The notes below the pieces were generated by a model. That model had not been told where the DNA came from. It did no database searches and saw only the letters and a program-made list of their open reading frames with translations. The translations under genes were made by a program, and so were the position numbers. Below are positions 35,932-45,938 of a stretch of 64,000 bases of DNA, piece by piece; positions within the stretch are counted from its first letter, which is position 1; every line of letters begins with the position of its first letter. The DNA lies in contig NZ_JACIDK010000001.1 in assembly GCF_014196295.1 (NCBI RefSeq), forward strand, positions 972,785 to 1,036,784. The letters are read 5' to 3'. The stretch is from Phenylobacterium haematophilum. GTDB taxonomy: Bacteria > Pseudomonadota > Alphaproteobacteria > Caulobacterales > Caulobacteraceae.

Positions 35932-37335
35932 ATGGTTTCCCCCGCCCGTTCGGTCTCGAGAATCGCTCTGGCCGCAGTAACGGCGCTGAGCCTGTCGCTG
36001 CAGGCCGCGCCGGTTCGCGCCGAAGAGGCCATGTCGCTCATTCGCGACACCGAGATCGAAGAGATCCTTCGCAAGGACTCCGAACCGATCTTCAAGGCCG
36101 CCGGCGTCGACTCCAAGTCGATCGAGATCCTGCTGATCGGCTCCAAGGACCTGAACGCCTTCGCCGGCCCCGGCGCCATGGGGGTCTTCACCGGACTGAT
36201 CCTCGAATCGGAAAACCCGAACCAGCTTCGGGGCGTCATCGCGCACGAAGTCGGCCATTTGGCCGCCGGACACTCGGCCCGCTCGGGCGAGATGACCTCG
36301 GCCGGCATGAAGCCCTTTCTGCTGACCATGGGGCTCGGCGTGCTCGCCGCGCTCGCTGGTTCGGGCGAAGGCGCCGCCGGCCTGATCGGCAGCGCCAGCT
36401 ACTTCGGCACCCTGGGCGCCATGGGCTACAGCCGCGAACAGGAAAGCCGCGCCGACCAGGCCGGCGCCGCGATCCTCGAACGCGCCGGCCTTTCGGGTAA
36501 GGGCCTCGTCGAGTTCTTCGACAACTTCCGTTACCAGGAGGTCTTCCAGGAGGCGCGCCGCTACGCCTACTTCCGCTCCCACCCGCTGTCGTCCTCGCGG
36601 ATCGAGGCGCTTCGCCACCGGGTCGAGCAGAACGCCCACTACGACACGCCCGACACGCCGGAAGCGATCGCCGAGCACGAGATCATGAAGGCGAAACTGG
36701 ACGGGTTCATCAACCCGACCGTCGCCATCACCAAGTACGACGAGAAGGACAAGTCCTATCCGGCCCGCTACGCCCGGGCCATCGCCTACTACCAGATGAA
36801 GCAGCCCGATCAGTCGGTGAAACTCATCGACGCCCTGCTCGCCGAGCAGCCGGAAAATCCCTACCTCTGGGAGCTCAAGGGCCAGGTGCTGTTCGAGTTC
36901 GGCCGCGCCCAGGAGGCCGAGGCCCCGCAACGCAAGTCGGTCGAGCTGAAGCCCGACGCGCCGCTGCTGCGCATCAATCTGGGCCAGACGCTGATCGCGC
37001 TCGAGGACAAGGCCAAGGTCGAGGAAGGCGTCGGCGAACTGCGCAAGGCGCTGACCCAGGAACACGACAACGCTACCGCCTGGCGGATTCTGGCCCAGGC
37101 TTACGACAAGCAGGGCAAGGAGGGGCTCGCCCGCCTGGCCACCGGCGAGTACTTCTTCGCGACGGGCGATGCGACCCAGGCGCGGATCTTCGCCATGCGC
37201 GCTCGCGAAAAGCTCGACAAGGACACTCCCGAATGGCGCCGCGCCACCGACATCGTCCTGACCTCCAATCCCAGCAAGGACGATCTCAAGGATCTCGCGT
37301 CCGAGGGCTCGATCAACCGCAGATCCTCGCGCTGA
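35932..37335 (+). CDS. Exported M48 metalloprotease with TPR domain (BepA-like)
   Basis: 467 residues from the ATG at 35932 (GGAG upstream). A signal peptide ends near PVRAEEA (about residue 32). The gluzincin motif is HEVGHLAAGH with HEVGH at 105-109, and the third ligand Glu is in REQESRADQAG. A hydrophobic stretch (about 125-150) lies between them. The C-terminal half carries tetratricopeptide-like helices (ARAIAYYQMKQPDQSVKLIDALL, NPYLWELKGQVLFEFG). The BepA/YfgC group degrades misfolded outer-membrane proteins and helps LptD assembly in the periplasm. The dsbA-like gene follows 51 bp downstream. Confidence 0.92.
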   Translation: MVSPARSVSRIALAAVTALSLSLQAAPVRAEEAMSLIRDTEIEEILRKDSEPIFKAAGVDSKSIEILLIGSKDLNAFAGPGAMGVFTGLILESENPNQLRGVIAHEVGHLAAGHSARSGEMTSAGMKPFLLTMGLGVLAALAGSGEGAAGLIGSASYFGTLGAMGYSREQESRADQAGAAILERAGLSGKGLVEFFDNFRYQEVFQEARRYAYFRSHPLSSSRIEALRHRVEQNAHYDTPDTPEAIAEHEIMKAKLDGFINPTVAITKYDEKDKSYPARYARAIAYYQMKQPDQSVKLIDALLAEQPENPYLWELKGQVLFEFGRAQEAEAPQRKSVELKPDAPLLRINLGQTLIALEDKAKVEEGVGELRKALTQEHDNATAWRILAQAYDKQGKEGLARLATGEYFFATGDATQARIFAMRAREKLDKDTPEWRRATDIVLTSNPSKDDLKDLASEGSINRRSSR

Positions 37336-37386
37336 GCCCGCCGAAAGGCCTTCGCAAAGCCACGCTTCTCACCTAATTGGCCTGAC

Positions 37387-38139
37387 ATGACCAAGATTTC
37401 CCGCGGCGTCCTCGTCGCCTGCGCCGCCCTCGCCCTGCCCCTCGCCGCCTGCCAGAAGCAGGAGGACGACTTCGGCCAGAAGGTCCGCGCCTACCTGCTC
37501 GCCCACCCAGAGGTGATCGAGGAGGCGGTCGTGAAGCTGCAGGAAAACAAGCAGGCCGCAGCCCAGGAAGCCGCCAAGGCCTCGCTCGCCAAGTATCGCG
37601 ACCAGTTGGAGCGCGATCCCCGCGACTTCGTCGCCAATCCGAACGGCTCGGTCACCGTCGTGGAGTTCTTCGACTACCGCTGCGGCTACTGCAAGGTCAG
37701 CGCGCCCGAGGTGCTGAAGCTGATCAAGGAGAACCCGGACGTCCGCTTCGTATTCAAGGAATTCCCGATCTTCGGGGCCGAGAGCAATATCGCCGCCGAG
37801 GTCGCCCTGTCTCCGGCCGGAATGCCCAAGAACATCGAGCTGTTCGAGCGCTTCATGGCCGAGAAGGCCCTCGATGAGGCCGCGATCGACCGGCATCTGC
37901 GCGCCGTCGGCGTTGATCCGGCCGCAGCCCGGGCCGGCGGCGCCAGCGCCGAGGTCAAGAAGCACATCGCCGACACCCGCGCGCTCGCCCAGGCCCTGGC
38001 CATCGAAGGCACGCCCGCCTTCATCGTCGGCGACCGCATTATCCCTGGCGCGGACATACCGGCCCTGCGCGCGGCGATTGCCGAAGCAAAGACCGGCAAG
38101 CTCAAGACCGTTCCCTCGCCGCAGATCGACAAGGGCTAA
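37387..38139 (+). CDS. DsbA-family thiol:disulfide lipoprotein (ScsC-like)
   Basis: 250 residues. The lipobox LPLAAC places the lipidated Cys at 22, so the mature protein should be membrane-anchored. An N-terminal helix (DFGQKVRAYLLAHPEVIEEAV) resembles the oligomerisation helix of ScsC and Com1-type proteins. The thioredoxin fold has CGYC at Cys99-Cys102 and a cis-Pro in EGTPAFIVG. It acts in the periplasm on disulfides as oxidase or isomerase. Neighbouring a BepA-like protease, it suggests an envelope protein-quality module; the link is inference. Confidence 0.9.
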   Translation: MTKISRGVLVACAALALPLAACQKQEDDFGQKVRAYLLAHPEVIEEAVVKLQENKQAAAQEAAKASLAKYRDQLERDPRDFVANPNGSVTVVEFFDYRCGYCKVSAPEVLKLIKENPDVRFVFKEFPIFGAESNIAAEVALSPAGMPKNIELFERFMAEKALDEAAIDRHLRAVGVDPAAARAGGASAEVKKHIADTRALAQALAIEGTPAFIVGDRIIPGADIPALRAAIAEAKTGKLKTVPSPQIDKG

Positions 38140-38236
38140 GACCCCTCGCAAAACTCGGGCTTTGCGCCGCTGAACGACGCAGCTAGGCTCCTCTAGGGTG
38201 CTTTGAGAGTCTGTCCGTCCGACTACGGCGAGCCGA

Positions 38237-39736
38237 ATGCACGAACGAGTGCTGATCATCGGAGCTGGTATCGGCGGCCTGTGTTCGGCGCTGGCCCTCG
38301 CGCCGACCGGCCGCGATATCGTCATTCTCGAACGTGACCCGCCGCCGCCGCGCGGCGGCGGCGATCACGCCTTCGCCGACTGGAGCCGCCGCGGCGTCAG
38401 CCACCTGCGTCACAGCCACGCCTTCCTGGCCCGGCTGCGCACGATCATCCGCAACGAGCACCCCGAACTGCACGCCGACCTGATGGCTGCGGGCTGCCGT
38501 GAGCTCGGCTTCGAACGGATGCTCACCGACGTTCATCGCCAGGATTACCGGCCCCAGCCCGCCGACCGCGACTTCGTGGTCCTGACCAGCCGGCGCACGA
38601 CCCTGGAACTGGTCATCCGCCGCTACGTCGAGCGCTATCCGAATATCCGGATCGATTCGGAGACCTTCGTCCGCCGGCTGCTGACCCAGCGCGATCCCCA
38701 AGGTCTGCGCGTCGTCGGGGTGTCGGTCGCCGATGCTGGCGGGGCGCGCGACATCATCGGGGATCTCGTGATCGACGCGGGCGGCCGCACCTCCTCCTGC
38801 GTCGAGCAGCTCGTCGAAGAAGGCGCCGTCATCCCCGAGGAGAGCGAGACCGCCGGGATCGTCTACTTCACCCGCCACTTCCGCCTGCTGCCGGGGGCTC
38901 AGGAGCCCCAACGCACCAGGGCCGGCGGCACGGGCGACCTCGGCTTCCTCAAGTTTGGGCTGTTCCCAGCCGACAACGGCTGCTTCTCGATCACGCTCTG
39001 CACGCCGGAGCCCGAGTTCGAGCTGCGCAAGGCCATCGTTCGGCCAGAGGTGTTCGACGCCATCTGCGCGCGCCTGCCGGGCCTCGCTCCCTGGGTCGAT
39101 CCAACCGTGGCCGAGGCCGTCAGCCACGTGTTCGGGATGGGCGAACTGCAAAGCCGCTGGCGCGAGATCGCCGGCGAGGGCGTGCCGCCGCTGCTGGGCT
39201 ACTTCCCGGTCGGCGACGCCCTGGTCCGTACGAACCCCCTCTACGGCCGCGGCTGCTCGTTCGCGGCGGTCACCGCCTACGCCTTGCGCGACATCCTGGT
39301 CTCCACCGGGGACCCCGCCGACCGTGTCCAGGCGTTCCAGGCCAGGGTCAGCGCGGACCTTCGGCCCTACTATCTCAACATGCGCGACCAGGACCGCGCC
39401 GCAATCCGGCGAGCGCGCCAGCAACTCACCCCCGGCTATCGCCCCAGCCTGCGCAGCCGAGTGGTCAAAAGCTTCCTTGAGGACGGCGTGAATATCGCCA
39501 TCCGCTCCGACGCCAATCTGCTGCGCGAGGCGCTACGGGGCTTTCACATGCTGGAGCATCCCTCCGCCTGGCTGAAGCGCCCGGACAACCTCGCCAAGGT
39601 GCTGCGCTACTGGGCCACCGGCCGAGACAGGAAGGCGCACGTCTATCCGCCCAGGCCCGGCCCCGACCGCGCCGAGATGTTCCAGCTGCTGGGCCTGCCG
39701 GCCGAGGCCGACATGATCCCTAAGGCGGCGCGCTGA
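38237..39736 (+). CDS. FAD-dependent monooxygenase-like protein (PHBH fold)
   Basis: 499 residues. The FAD-binding start is VLIIGAGIGGLCSALAL, with an Arg/His-rich part after it (RRGVSHLRHSHAFLARL), a DAGGRTS second dinucleotide motif, and GYFPVGDALVRTNPLYGRGCSFAAVTAYAL, which is the group's GD motif. The family contains hydroxylases, epoxidases and geranylgeranyl reductase-like enzymes; the substrate cannot be inferred. The C-terminal 100 residues are helical with no known domain. Its end overlaps the convergent SDR gene by 17 bp. Confidence 0.85.
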   Translation: MHERVLIIGAGIGGLCSALALAPTGRDIVILERDPPPPRGGGDHAFADWSRRGVSHLRHSHAFLARLRTIIRNEHPELHADLMAAGCRELGFERMLTDVHRQDYRPQPADRDFVVLTSRRTTLELVIRRYVERYPNIRIDSETFVRRLLTQRDPQGLRVVGVSVADAGGARDIIGDLVIDAGGRTSSCVEQLVEEGAVIPEESETAGIVYFTRHFRLLPGAQEPQRTRAGGTGDLGFLKFGLFPADNGCFSITLCTPEPEFELRKAIVRPEVFDAICARLPGLAPWVDPTVAEAVSHVFGMGELQSRWREIAGEGVPPLLGYFPVGDALVRTNPLYGRGCSFAAVTAYALRDILVSTGDPADRVQAFQARVSADLRPYYLNMRDQDRAAIRRARQQLTPGYRPSLRSRVVKSFLEDGVNIAIRSDANLLREALRGFHMLEHPSAWLKRPDNLAKVLRYWATGRDRKAHVYPPRPGPDRAEMFQLLGLPAEADMIPKAAR

Positions 39737-40514
39737 ACAGCCCGCCCTGGGCCATCTGGTCGCGCACCGCCTCCGGCGTCAGGGTCGCGGCCTTGTCCAG
39801 CTCGATCAGTTCAGGCGGCACGTACCAGTGCAGCTTGTCGGCGTGGTAGGCCTCCCACACCGCCTTGGCGACCTCGACCGGCGGGATGGCGCGGAACATG
39901 CCCTCCTTGGGCGCCGCCTCGGCGACGCCAGGCGGCAGGATCGGCGTGTCGATCACCCCGGGCAGCACGTCCGCGACCCGCACGCCATAGGCCTTGAACT
40001 CGACCGAAAGCGCCTCGGACAGGCCCTTCACCGCGTGCTTGGTGGCCGAATAGACCGCAATGTTGGCCATGCCGAAGGTCGCCGAGGACGACGAGGTCGT
40101 GAAGCACAGCGAGTTGGGCGTCGCCTTCAGCAGGCCGATCGCCTCGTGGATGCCGATCAGCACGCCCATCAGATTGACTTGGACGACCGCGATCACGTCC
40201 TCGAACGGCTGTTCGGCGAACGGACCGCCGCGGCCGATGCCGGCGTTGTTATAGAGCAGGTCCATCTTCCCGCGCGTCGCCTCGCCGAACTCGGCCAGCG
40301 CCACTCGGTAGTCGTCACGGTCGGTGACGTCGAGCCGGCGGACTGCGCAATTGTCCTGGCCAAGCTCCGCTTTCAGCGCCTCAAGCCCAGCCTCATTGAC
40401 GTCGTAGCCGCCCACGAACCAGCCCTGGCCAGCGAACAGCCTGGCCGTCTCGCGGCCCATGCCCGACGCCGCGCCGGTGATGAAGATGGACTTGCGCCCG
40501 TTGGCCTTGCCCAT
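39720..40514 (-). CDS. Short-chain dehydrogenase/reductase
   Basis: 264 residues of a classical SDR. The Rossmann motif is TGAASGMGRETA, NNAG is in LYNNAGIGRGG, the catalytic Ser is in FTTSSSSATFG, and YSATKHAVKGLSEAL provides Tyr and Lys. NAD(P)-dependent oxidoreductase with unknown substrate. It is the last gene of the thiS-thiG-isomerase-SDR run, 64 bp after the isomerase stop; a 19-bp palindrome lies in that gap. Confidence 0.9.
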   Translation of the reverse strand: MGKANGRKSIFITGAASGMGRETARLFAGQGWFVGGYDVNEAGLEALKAELGQDNCAVRRLDVTDRDDYRVALAEFGEATRGKMDLLYNNAGIGRGGPFAEQPFEDVIAVVQVNLMGVLIGIHEAIGLLKATPNSLCFTTSSSSATFGMANIAVYSATKHAVKGLSEALSVEFKAYGVRVADVLPGVIDTPILPPGVAEAAPKEGMFRAIPPVEVAKAVWEAYHADKLHWYVPPELIELDKAATLTPEAVRDQMAQGGLFSAPP

Positions 40515-40548
40515 GTGCGCCTCGCTCCCGTTTTCAGGAGCCTAGAGC

Positions 40549-40567
40549 GCGTTCCGTAACGGAACGC
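40549..40567. repeat. 19-bp palindrome between isomerase and SDR genes
   Basis: GCGTTCCGT (40549-40557) and ACGGAACGC (40559-40567) are perfect arms around one base. It resembles short intergenic palindromes common in this family. On the minus strand it could stabilise the upstream mRNA end. Confidence 0.5.
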
Positions 40568-40578
40568 CGCTGAATTTT

Positions 40579-41229
40579 TTAGGCGCGCTTCTGCAGGCCG
40601 CGCTGCTTGAGCCGCCACACCAGCACGTCGAAGCGATCCTGACCGAAGAAGGGCTCGCCGTCGAAGACCATGGTCGGCACGCCCCAATGGCCGCTCTCGC
40701 GGTGGGCGACCTGGTTGGCCTCGATCTCGGCGGCGATCTCGTCCTTCTTGCCGGCTGCCTCGGCCTGCAGTTCGGCCATGTCGAGCCCCGCACGCTCGAT
40801 GGCCCGCGCCAGCTTGTCGCCCTCGTTCCACGGCATGTCCTGGCCGTTCCAGATCAGGCGCGAGACCTCGTCATAGAAAGCCAGCGCCTCCGGCTTGTGC
40901 GCGGCGATCACGCCCAACGGCATCAGCAGGTCCAGGTGCGGCTGCTCGGCCGCCCCGTTCAGGTTCTGTCCGATAACTACGGGGTCGGGGTTCGGCCACA
41001 CCAACGGCAGGCCCAGGAAGTCCCCCAACCGCCGAACGTCCCTCACCAGATACGGGACAAACAGCGGATCCTGCTTGGTGAAGAATCCCTCCGAACGGAC
41101 CGCCAGCGGATAGACTGGCCGCATCCGGACATCGACGTCGTAGGTCTCAGCCAATTCCCGCAGACGCGGGACCACCAGGTAGGAATAGGGGCTGCGGAAG
41201 GACCAGTAGACGTCGACGCCAAGGCTCAT
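40579..41229 (-). CDS. 2-hydroxychromene-2-carboxylate isomerase/DsbA-like (GST-kappa fold)
   Basis: 216 residues. The kappa-class start VDVYWSFRSPYSYL carries the Ser used for glutathione contact, and the C-terminal HWGVPTMVFDGEPFFGQDR is typical of the 2-HCCA isomerase group. There is no CxxC, so it is not a disulfide oxidase. Known members isomerise naphthalene-pathway chromenes or act as glutathione transferases; no catabolic neighbours are present. Its start overlaps the thiG stop by one base (TGATG), so it is coupled to thiamine genes by position. Confidence 0.87.
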   Translation of the reverse strand: MSLGVDVYWSFRSPYSYLVVPRLRELAETYDVDVRMRPVYPLAVRSEGFFTKQDPLFVPYLVRDVRRLGDFLGLPLVWPNPDPVVIGQNLNGAAEQPHLDLLMPLGVIAAHKPEALAFYDEVSRLIWNGQDMPWNEGDKLARAIERAGLDMAELQAEAAGKKDEIAAEIEANQVAHRESGHWGVPTMVFDGEPFFGQDRFDVLVWRLKQRGLQKRA

Positions 41230-42017
41230 CAGATCAGACCGGATAGCGGGGATGATGGGTCAGCATACATACGTTTTGGCATACGTCCTGCCAAAAATGC
41301 TTCCCGCCCCGCGATCACGGCGTGCTTCATCGCGATGGCCATGCGGATAGGGTCCTGGGCCCCGGCGATAGCGGTGTTCATCAGCACCGCGTCGCAACCG
41401 GTTTCCATGGCAAGGGTGGCGTCCGAGGCCGTCCCGACCCCGGCGTCGACCAGAACCGGCACCTTGGACTGCTCGATGATCAGCCCCAGGTTCAGGAAGT
41501 TCTGAATGCCGCGTCCCGAGCCGATCGGCGCCGCCGCCGGCATGATCGCCGCCGCGCCCGCGTCTTCCAGCTTTTTGGCGTAGACCGGGTCGTCGCTGCA
41601 GTAGACCATCACCTGGAACCCGTCGGCGACGAGCAGCTTCAGCGCCCGCAGGGTCTCTTCCATGTCCGGCAGGAGGTGCTTGGTGTCGGACAGCACTTCC
41701 AGCTTCACCAGATCCCAGCCGCCGGCTTCGCGCGCCAGCCGTAGGGTGCGGATCGCGTCCTCACCGGTGAAGCAACCGGCCGTGTTCGGCAGGAAAGTGA
41801 AGCGGTCGGGCTTCACATAGTCGACCAGCATCGGCTGGTTGGGATCGGACAGGTTCACCCGGCGAACCGCGACGGTGACGATCTCAGCGCCTGCGGCCTC
41901 GGCGGCTGCGGCGTTCTGCGCATAGTCCTTGTACTTCCCCGTCCCGACGATCAGCCGCGAGGTGAAGGTCCGGCCCGCCACGCTCCAGGTGTCTTCCTTG
42001 TGGGTAGACCCGTCCAT
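41229..42017 (-). CDS. thiG: Thiazole synthase
   Basis: 262 residues. The core shows [47 protein letters not shown] (Schiff-base Lys region) and [35 protein letters not shown]. ThiG joins 1-deoxy-D-xylulose-5-phosphate, dehydroglycine and the ThiS thiocarboxylate into the thiazole of thiamine. The ATG at 42017 is one base after the thiS stop. The dehydroglycine source (ThiO or ThiH) is not in this window. Confidence 0.96.
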   Translation of the reverse strand: MDGSTHKEDTWSVAGRTFTSRLIVGTGKYKDYAQNAAAAEAAGAEIVTVAVRRVNLSDPNQPMLVDYVKPDRFTFLPNTAGCFTGEDAIRTLRLAREAGGWDLVKLEVLSDTKHLLPDMEETLRALKLLVADGFQVMVYCSDDPVYAKKLEDAGAAAIMPAAAPIGSGRGIQNFLNLGLIIEQSKVPVLVDAGVGTASDATLAMETGCDAVLMNTAIAGAQDPIRMAIAMKHAVIAGREAFLAGRMPKRMYADPSSPLSGLI

Positions 42018-42018
42018 G

Positions 42019-42219
42019 TCAGCCGCCTCCGATAAAATGCACGATCTCGATGCGGTCGCCGTCGGCGAGCGCGGTCTGTCCATAGGCCGATCGCGGTACG
42101 ATCTCCAGATTGCGCTCCACCGCCACCTTGCGCGCATCCAGGCCCAGTTCCGCAACCAGGGCGGCCACGCTCGACAACCCGCCGAAGGCCCTTTGTTCCC
42201 CGTTGATGGTCAGCGTCAT
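42019..42219 (-). CDS. thiS: Sulfur carrier protein ThiS
   Basis: 66 residues with a ubiquitin-like fold: [32 protein letters not shown], and the terminal [12 protein letters not shown]. The C-terminal Gly-Gly is adenylated and converted to a thiocarboxylate. GAGGGCG lies just before the ATG at 42219. It is too short for many gene callers but is certain by sequence and by its thiG neighbour. Confidence 0.95.
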   Translation of the reverse strand: MTLTINGEQRAFGGLSSVAALVAELGLDARKVAVERNLEIVPRSAYGQTALADGDRIEIVHFIGGG

Positions 42220-42306
42220 GACGCCCTCGTGAAGCTTGGAGTTTCCGAATGCTTGTGACCCCCGCCGCCGCCCGTTACAAGACGGCGGAATCGACGGCGG
42301 AGCCGA

Positions 42307-42756
42307 ATGTCGAAACCGATCTATGTGCTTAGCGGACCCAACCTCAACCTCTTGGGGGTCCGGGAGCCGGAGATTTACGGAAAGGAGACGCTGGAGGACG
42401 TCCGCACTCGCTGCGAACGCCGCGCCGGCGCCCTCGGTCATGCCGTGGTCTTCCGCCAATCCAACCATGAAGGCCAGCTCATCGACTGGGTGCAGGAAGC
42501 CCGGACCGAGGCCTGCGCCGTCGTGATAAATCCCGCAGGCTATGGTCACACTTCCGTGGCCCTGCTGGACGCCCTGAAGACACTCGATATTCCTGTCGTC
42601 GAATGTCACCTGTCCAACCCGGCGGCGCGCGAAGCGTTCCGTCGTGAAACCTATGTGTCCCTCGTCGCCACCGGGGTCGTCTCCGGCTTCGGCGGGGCGA
42701 GCTACGAACTGGCCGTCGAGGCCGCCGCGGGCCTGGCCCGCCAAAGCCAAAACTAA
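42307..42756 (+). CDS. aroQ: 3-dehydroquinate dehydratase, type II
   Basis: 149 residues. Type II motifs are visible: [18 protein letters not shown] with the catalytic Tyr, [29 protein letters not shown] and [11 protein letters not shown] with the catalytic His. It forms dehydroshikimate in the shikimate pathway as a dodecamer. It is divergent from thiS (87 bp) and 10 bp upstream of accB, the usual aroQ-accB-accC order. Confidence 0.97.
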   Translation: MSKPIYVLSGPNLNLLGVREPEIYGKETLEDVRTRCERRAGALGHAVVFRQSNHEGQLIDWVQEARTEACAVVINPAGYGHTSVALLDALKTLDIPVVECHLSNPAAREAFRRETYVSLVATGVVSGFGGASYELAVEAAAGLARQSQN

Positions 42757-42766
42757 GGATTATCAA

Positions 42767-43249
42767 ATGGCTAGCAGTCCGAAGGCCCCCGCCGACCCGA
42801 TCGACGCGCGTCTGGTGCGCCAACTGGCCGACATTCTCACCGAGACCGGCCTGACCGAGATCGAAGTCGAGCACAACGACCTGAAGATCCGCGTCGCCAA
42901 GACCGCCGCTCCGACGGCCGTCCAGTACGCTCCTGCTCCGGCTTACGCCGCCGCCCCGGCCCCGGCCGCCGCCCCCGTGGCTGGCGAGACCGCCCCTGCC
43001 GCCGTCGAGCGCAAGGGCGACGTGGTGAAGTCGCCGATGGTCGGCACCGTCTACCTGCAACCTCAGCCCGACGCTCCGGCCTTCGTGAAGGTCGGCGACA
43101 CCGTCACCGCCGGGCAGACCCTGCTGATCGTCGAAGCCATGAAGACCATGAACCCGATCCCGGCGCCGCGCGGCGGCAAGATCGTCGAGATCATCGTCCA
43201 GGACGCTCAGCCGGTCGAATTCGGCGAACCGCTGATCGTCATCGAGTAA
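42767..43249 (+). CDS. accB: Biotin carboxyl carrier protein of acetyl-CoA carboxylase
   Basis: 160 residues from the ATG at 42767, with AAGGA 8 bases upstream. An N-terminal dimerisation/AccC-binding region is followed by an Ala/Pro linker (about 45-75) and a biotinyl domain whose EAMKTMN motif places biotin on Lys126. It carries the carboxyl group between AccC and the carboxyltransferase for malonyl-CoA synthesis. accC starts 4 bp after the stop. Confidence 0.97.
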   Translation: MASSPKAPADPIDARLVRQLADILTETGLTEIEVEHNDLKIRVAKTAAPTAVQYAPAPAYAAAPAPAAAPVAGETAPAAVERKGDVVKSPMVGTVYLQPQPDAPAFVKVGDTVTAGQTLLIVEAMKTMNPIPAPRGGKIVEIIVQDAQPVEFGEPLIVIE

Positions 43250-43253
43250 GTCG

Positions 43254-44606
43254 ATGTTCGACAAAATCCTCATCGCCAATCGCGGCGAGATCGCCCTGCG
43301 GGTCCACCGGGCCTGCAAGGAAATGGGCATCTCGACCGTGGCGGTCCATTCCGAGGCCGACACCGGCGCCATGTGGGTGCGGCTGGCCGACGAAAGCGTC
43401 TGCATCGGCCCGGCCCCCGCCGCCAAGTCCTACCTGAACATCCCCTCGATCATCGCCGCGGCGGAGATCACCGGCGCTCAGGCGATCCACCCGGGGTACG
43501 GCTTCCTGTCAGAGAACGCCCGCTTCGCCGAGATAGTGGCGGCGCACGGCTTTACCTTCATCGGCCCGACCGCCGAGCACATCAAGATGATGGGCGACAA
43601 GATCACCGCCAAACAGGCGGTTAAGGACGCCGGCATCCCCGTCGTGCCGGGCTCCGACGGCGCCGTGACCACCGAGGAAGAAGCCTTCGAGGCGGCAAAG
43701 AAGATCGGCTTCCCCGTGCTCATCAAGGCCGCCGCCGGCGGCGGCGGGCGCGGCATGAAGGTCGCCCAGACCGAGGAGGACCTCTACGAGGCGGTCTCCA
43801 CCGCCCGCGCCGAGGCCAAGGCCGCCTTCGGCGACGACGCGGTCTACATGGAGCGCTACCTCCAGACCCCGCGTCATATCGAGATTCAGGTCATCGCCGA
43901 CAAGTTCGGCAATGTCTGCCACCTCGGCGAACGCGACTGCTCGCTTCAGCGCCGTCACCAGAAGGTGCTGGAAGAAGCTCCCTCGCCGGTCATCGACGCC
44001 GCCGCCCGCGCCAAGATCGGCAAGGTCGTCGTCGATGCGATCAAGGCTATCGGCTATCTCGGCGTCGGCACCATCGAGTTCCTGTACGAGAACGGCGAGT
44101 TCTTCTTCATCGAGATGAACACCCGCCTGCAGGTCGAGCACCCGGTCACCGAAGCCATCACCGGCATCGACCTGGTGCGCGAACAGATCCGTATCGCCGC
44201 CGGCCTGCCGCTGTCGTTCAAGCAGGAAGACGTCGTCTTCGAAGGCCATGCCATCGAATGCCGGATCAACGCCGAGAACCCGAAGACCTTCGCGCCTTCG
44301 CCAGGCCTCGTCACCGACTTCCACGCCCCCGGCGGCCTGGGCGTGCGCCTCGATAGCGCGCTCTACGCCGGCTACTCGATCCCGCCCTACTACGATAGCC
44401 TGGTCGGCAAGCTGATCGTCCACGGCCGCGACCGCGAGGAATGCATCGCCCGCGTCAATCGCTGCCTGAACGAGATGGTGGTCGGCGGCATCGAAACCTC
44501 GATCCCCCTGTTCCAGGAACTGCTGCACCAGCCCGACTTCCTGACTGGCGACTACAACATCCACTGGCTCGAACGCTGGATGAAGTCGCAACAGGACGAG
44601 GCCTGA
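43254..44606 (+). CDS. accC: Biotin carboxylase subunit of acetyl-CoA carboxylase
   Basis: 450 residues. The start [23 protein letters not shown], the ATP-grasp glycine loop [13 protein letters not shown], the [15 protein letters not shown] segment and the catalytic [14 protein letters not shown] are all in place. It carboxylates the biotin on AccB using bicarbonate and ATP. Co-transcribed with aroQ and accB. Confidence 0.98.
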   Translation: MFDKILIANRGEIALRVHRACKEMGISTVAVHSEADTGAMWVRLADESVCIGPAPAAKSYLNIPSIIAAAEITGAQAIHPGYGFLSENARFAEIVAAHGFTFIGPTAEHIKMMGDKITAKQAVKDAGIPVVPGSDGAVTTEEEAFEAAKKIGFPVLIKAAAGGGGRGMKVAQTEEDLYEAVSTARAEAKAAFGDDAVYMERYLQTPRHIEIQVIADKFGNVCHLGERDCSLQRRHQKVLEEAPSPVIDAAARAKIGKVVVDAIKAIGYLGVGTIEFLYENGEFFFIEMNTRLQVEHPVTEAITGIDLVREQIRIAAGLPLSFKQEDVVFEGHAIECRINAENPKTFAPSPGLVTDFHAPGGLGVRLDSALYAGYSIPPYYDSLVGKLIVHGRDREECIARVNRCLNEMVVGGIETSIPLFQELLHQPDFLTGDYNIHWLERWMKSQQDEA

Positions 44607-44614
44607 CCCTGACA

Positions 44615-44640
44615 TCCTCCCCCGCCCGCGCGGGGGAGGA
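44615..44640. repeat. 11-bp-stem hairpin between accC and aat
   Basis: TCCTCCCCCGC (44615-44625) and GCGGGGGAGGA (44630-44640) pair perfectly over CCGC. No T-tract follows. Similar C-run/G-run palindromes occur in many Caulobacterales intergenic regions; the family identity is inference. Confidence 0.6.
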
Positions 44641-44671
44641 AACTCAGGGCTAAATCCACTAGACTGCCGCC

Positions 44672-45319
44672 ATGAAACGTTTCGGCCCCCGCGAGCTCCT
44701 CGAGTGCTACGGCCGTGGCGTGTTCCCGATGGCCGATGCGCGCGAAGACGATCGGGTCTTCCTGATCGATCCCGAGAAACGCGGCGTCATTCCGCTGAAC
44801 AGCTTCCACGTCTCGCGCCGCCTGGCCCGCACCGTTCGTGGCGATCCCTTCGACATCCGCATCGATACGGCCTTCTCGCGGGTGGTTCTCGAATGCGCCG
44901 CCCCTAAGCCCGGCCGCACCGAGACCTGGATCAACGGCGTCATCGAAGACCTCTACGCCCAGCTGTTCGAGATGGGCCACGCCCATAGCGTCGAATGCTG
45001 GCTGGGGGACGAGTTGGTCGGCGGCCTCTATGGCGTCTCGCTCGGCGCGGCCTTCTTCGGCGAGAGCATGTTCAGCCGCCGCACCGACGCTTCAAAGGTG
45101 GCGCTCGTCCATCTGGTCGCCCGGCTGCTCACCGACGGCTACAAGCTGCTCGACGCGCAGTTCATCACCGACCACCTCTCGACCTTCGGGGCGGTGGAGA
45201 TTCCGCGGGCGGAGTATCACCGCCGCCTGGCCCGCGCGCTCGAGGCGCAGGCCTCGCTTCAGCGCGCCGCCGTCGGGACGGGCGCGGCCGCCCTGCAGGT
45301 GATCAGCCAGGCGTCATAA
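44672..45319 (+). CDS. aat: Leucyl/phenylalanyl-tRNA-protein transferase
   Basis: 215 residues. Family motifs: [73 protein letters not shown] and [21 protein letters not shown]. It adds Leu or Phe to proteins with N-terminal Lys or Arg, making them ClpS/ClpAP substrates. It lies downstream of accC. Its last 61 bp are also coding for the convergent DUF2155 gene. Confidence 0.95.
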   Translation: MKRFGPRELLECYGRGVFPMADAREDDRVFLIDPEKRGVIPLNSFHVSRRLARTVRGDPFDIRIDTAFSRVVLECAAPKPGRTETWINGVIEDLYAQLFEMGHAHSVECWLGDELVGGLYGVSLGAAFFGESMFSRRTDASKVALVHLVARLLTDGYKLLDAQFITDHLSTFGAVEIPRAEYHRRLARALEAQASLQRAAVGTGAAALQVISQAS

Positions 45320-45936
45320 ATCGGGTGTTCCAGCGGGTTGAGGCCCGGGGACGACGCATACATCCACCCCCGGAACGCCTGGCGCGGCGGCGGAGTCGGC
45401 TTGCCGGGCGCAGCGCGCGGCTGGGATTCAACGGTCACATGCGCGATCGAGTCCTCGACCGCCTCATCGGCCGCCGATCGTTCGCAGGCCTTCACCGTGA
45501 AGACGAGATTCTTGTAGCGCACGGGCCGCCCCACGGCCGCCTCGAAGCGCATGGATTCCGCCGAGACCTTGTCCAGCGCCTGGATGACCGCGACGTCATA
45601 ACGCGTGCGCTTGGCGGCCTCGGCCGGCTTGGCCGCGACCTGGGCCTTCGGCGGCGGGGCTTCCTCGACCTCCTCGGCCGCGATCGGCGGAGCGGCGACC
45701 GGGGGCGGCGGAGCCACCTGAGCAGGCGGCGCCTCTTCGCGGGCCGGCGGCGGCTGAGCGACCGGCGGGGCCGCGCCGCCATTCGGGGTCGTGCTCGGCT
45801 GAACCGCCGGCGGCGGTTGCAGCAGGGTCGGCTGCGTCGGCTGCGTGTTCTGTGTGGTCGGCTGCGCGCTCACCACGCCGGCGCCCGCCAGGGCGCTCAG
45901 CACCGCCAGTCCGGCAAGGGTGCGGCCGCGCGACAT
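45259..45936 (-). CDS. Exported DUF2155 protein
   Basis: 225 residues from the ATG at 45936. A signal peptide (cut at VSAQ, about residue 24) is followed by a Pro/Ala-rich spacer (about 30-110) and then the DUF2155 domain: [69 protein letters not shown]. The two Cys of the domain may form a disulfide. Function unknown; the family is alphaproteobacterial and often sits next to the NDUFA12 gene, as here with a 2-bp gap. Confidence 0.9.
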   Translation of the reverse strand: MSRGRTLAGLAVLSALAGAGVVSAQPTTQNTQPTQPTLLQPPPAVQPSTTPNGGAAPPVAQPPPAREEAPPAQVAPPPPVAAPPIAAEEVEEAPPPKAQVAAKPAEAAKRTRYDVAVIQALDKVSAESMRFEAAVGRPVRYKNLVFTVKACERSAADEAVEDSIAHVTVESQPRAAPGKPTPPPRQAFRGWMYASSPGLNPLEHPIYDAWLITCRAAAPVPTAAR

Positions 45937-45938
45937 GC

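Noticed and set aside
42220..42306. TPP riboswitch before thiS
   Set aside because: The 87-bp gap has no thi-box (CTGAGA) and is too short.
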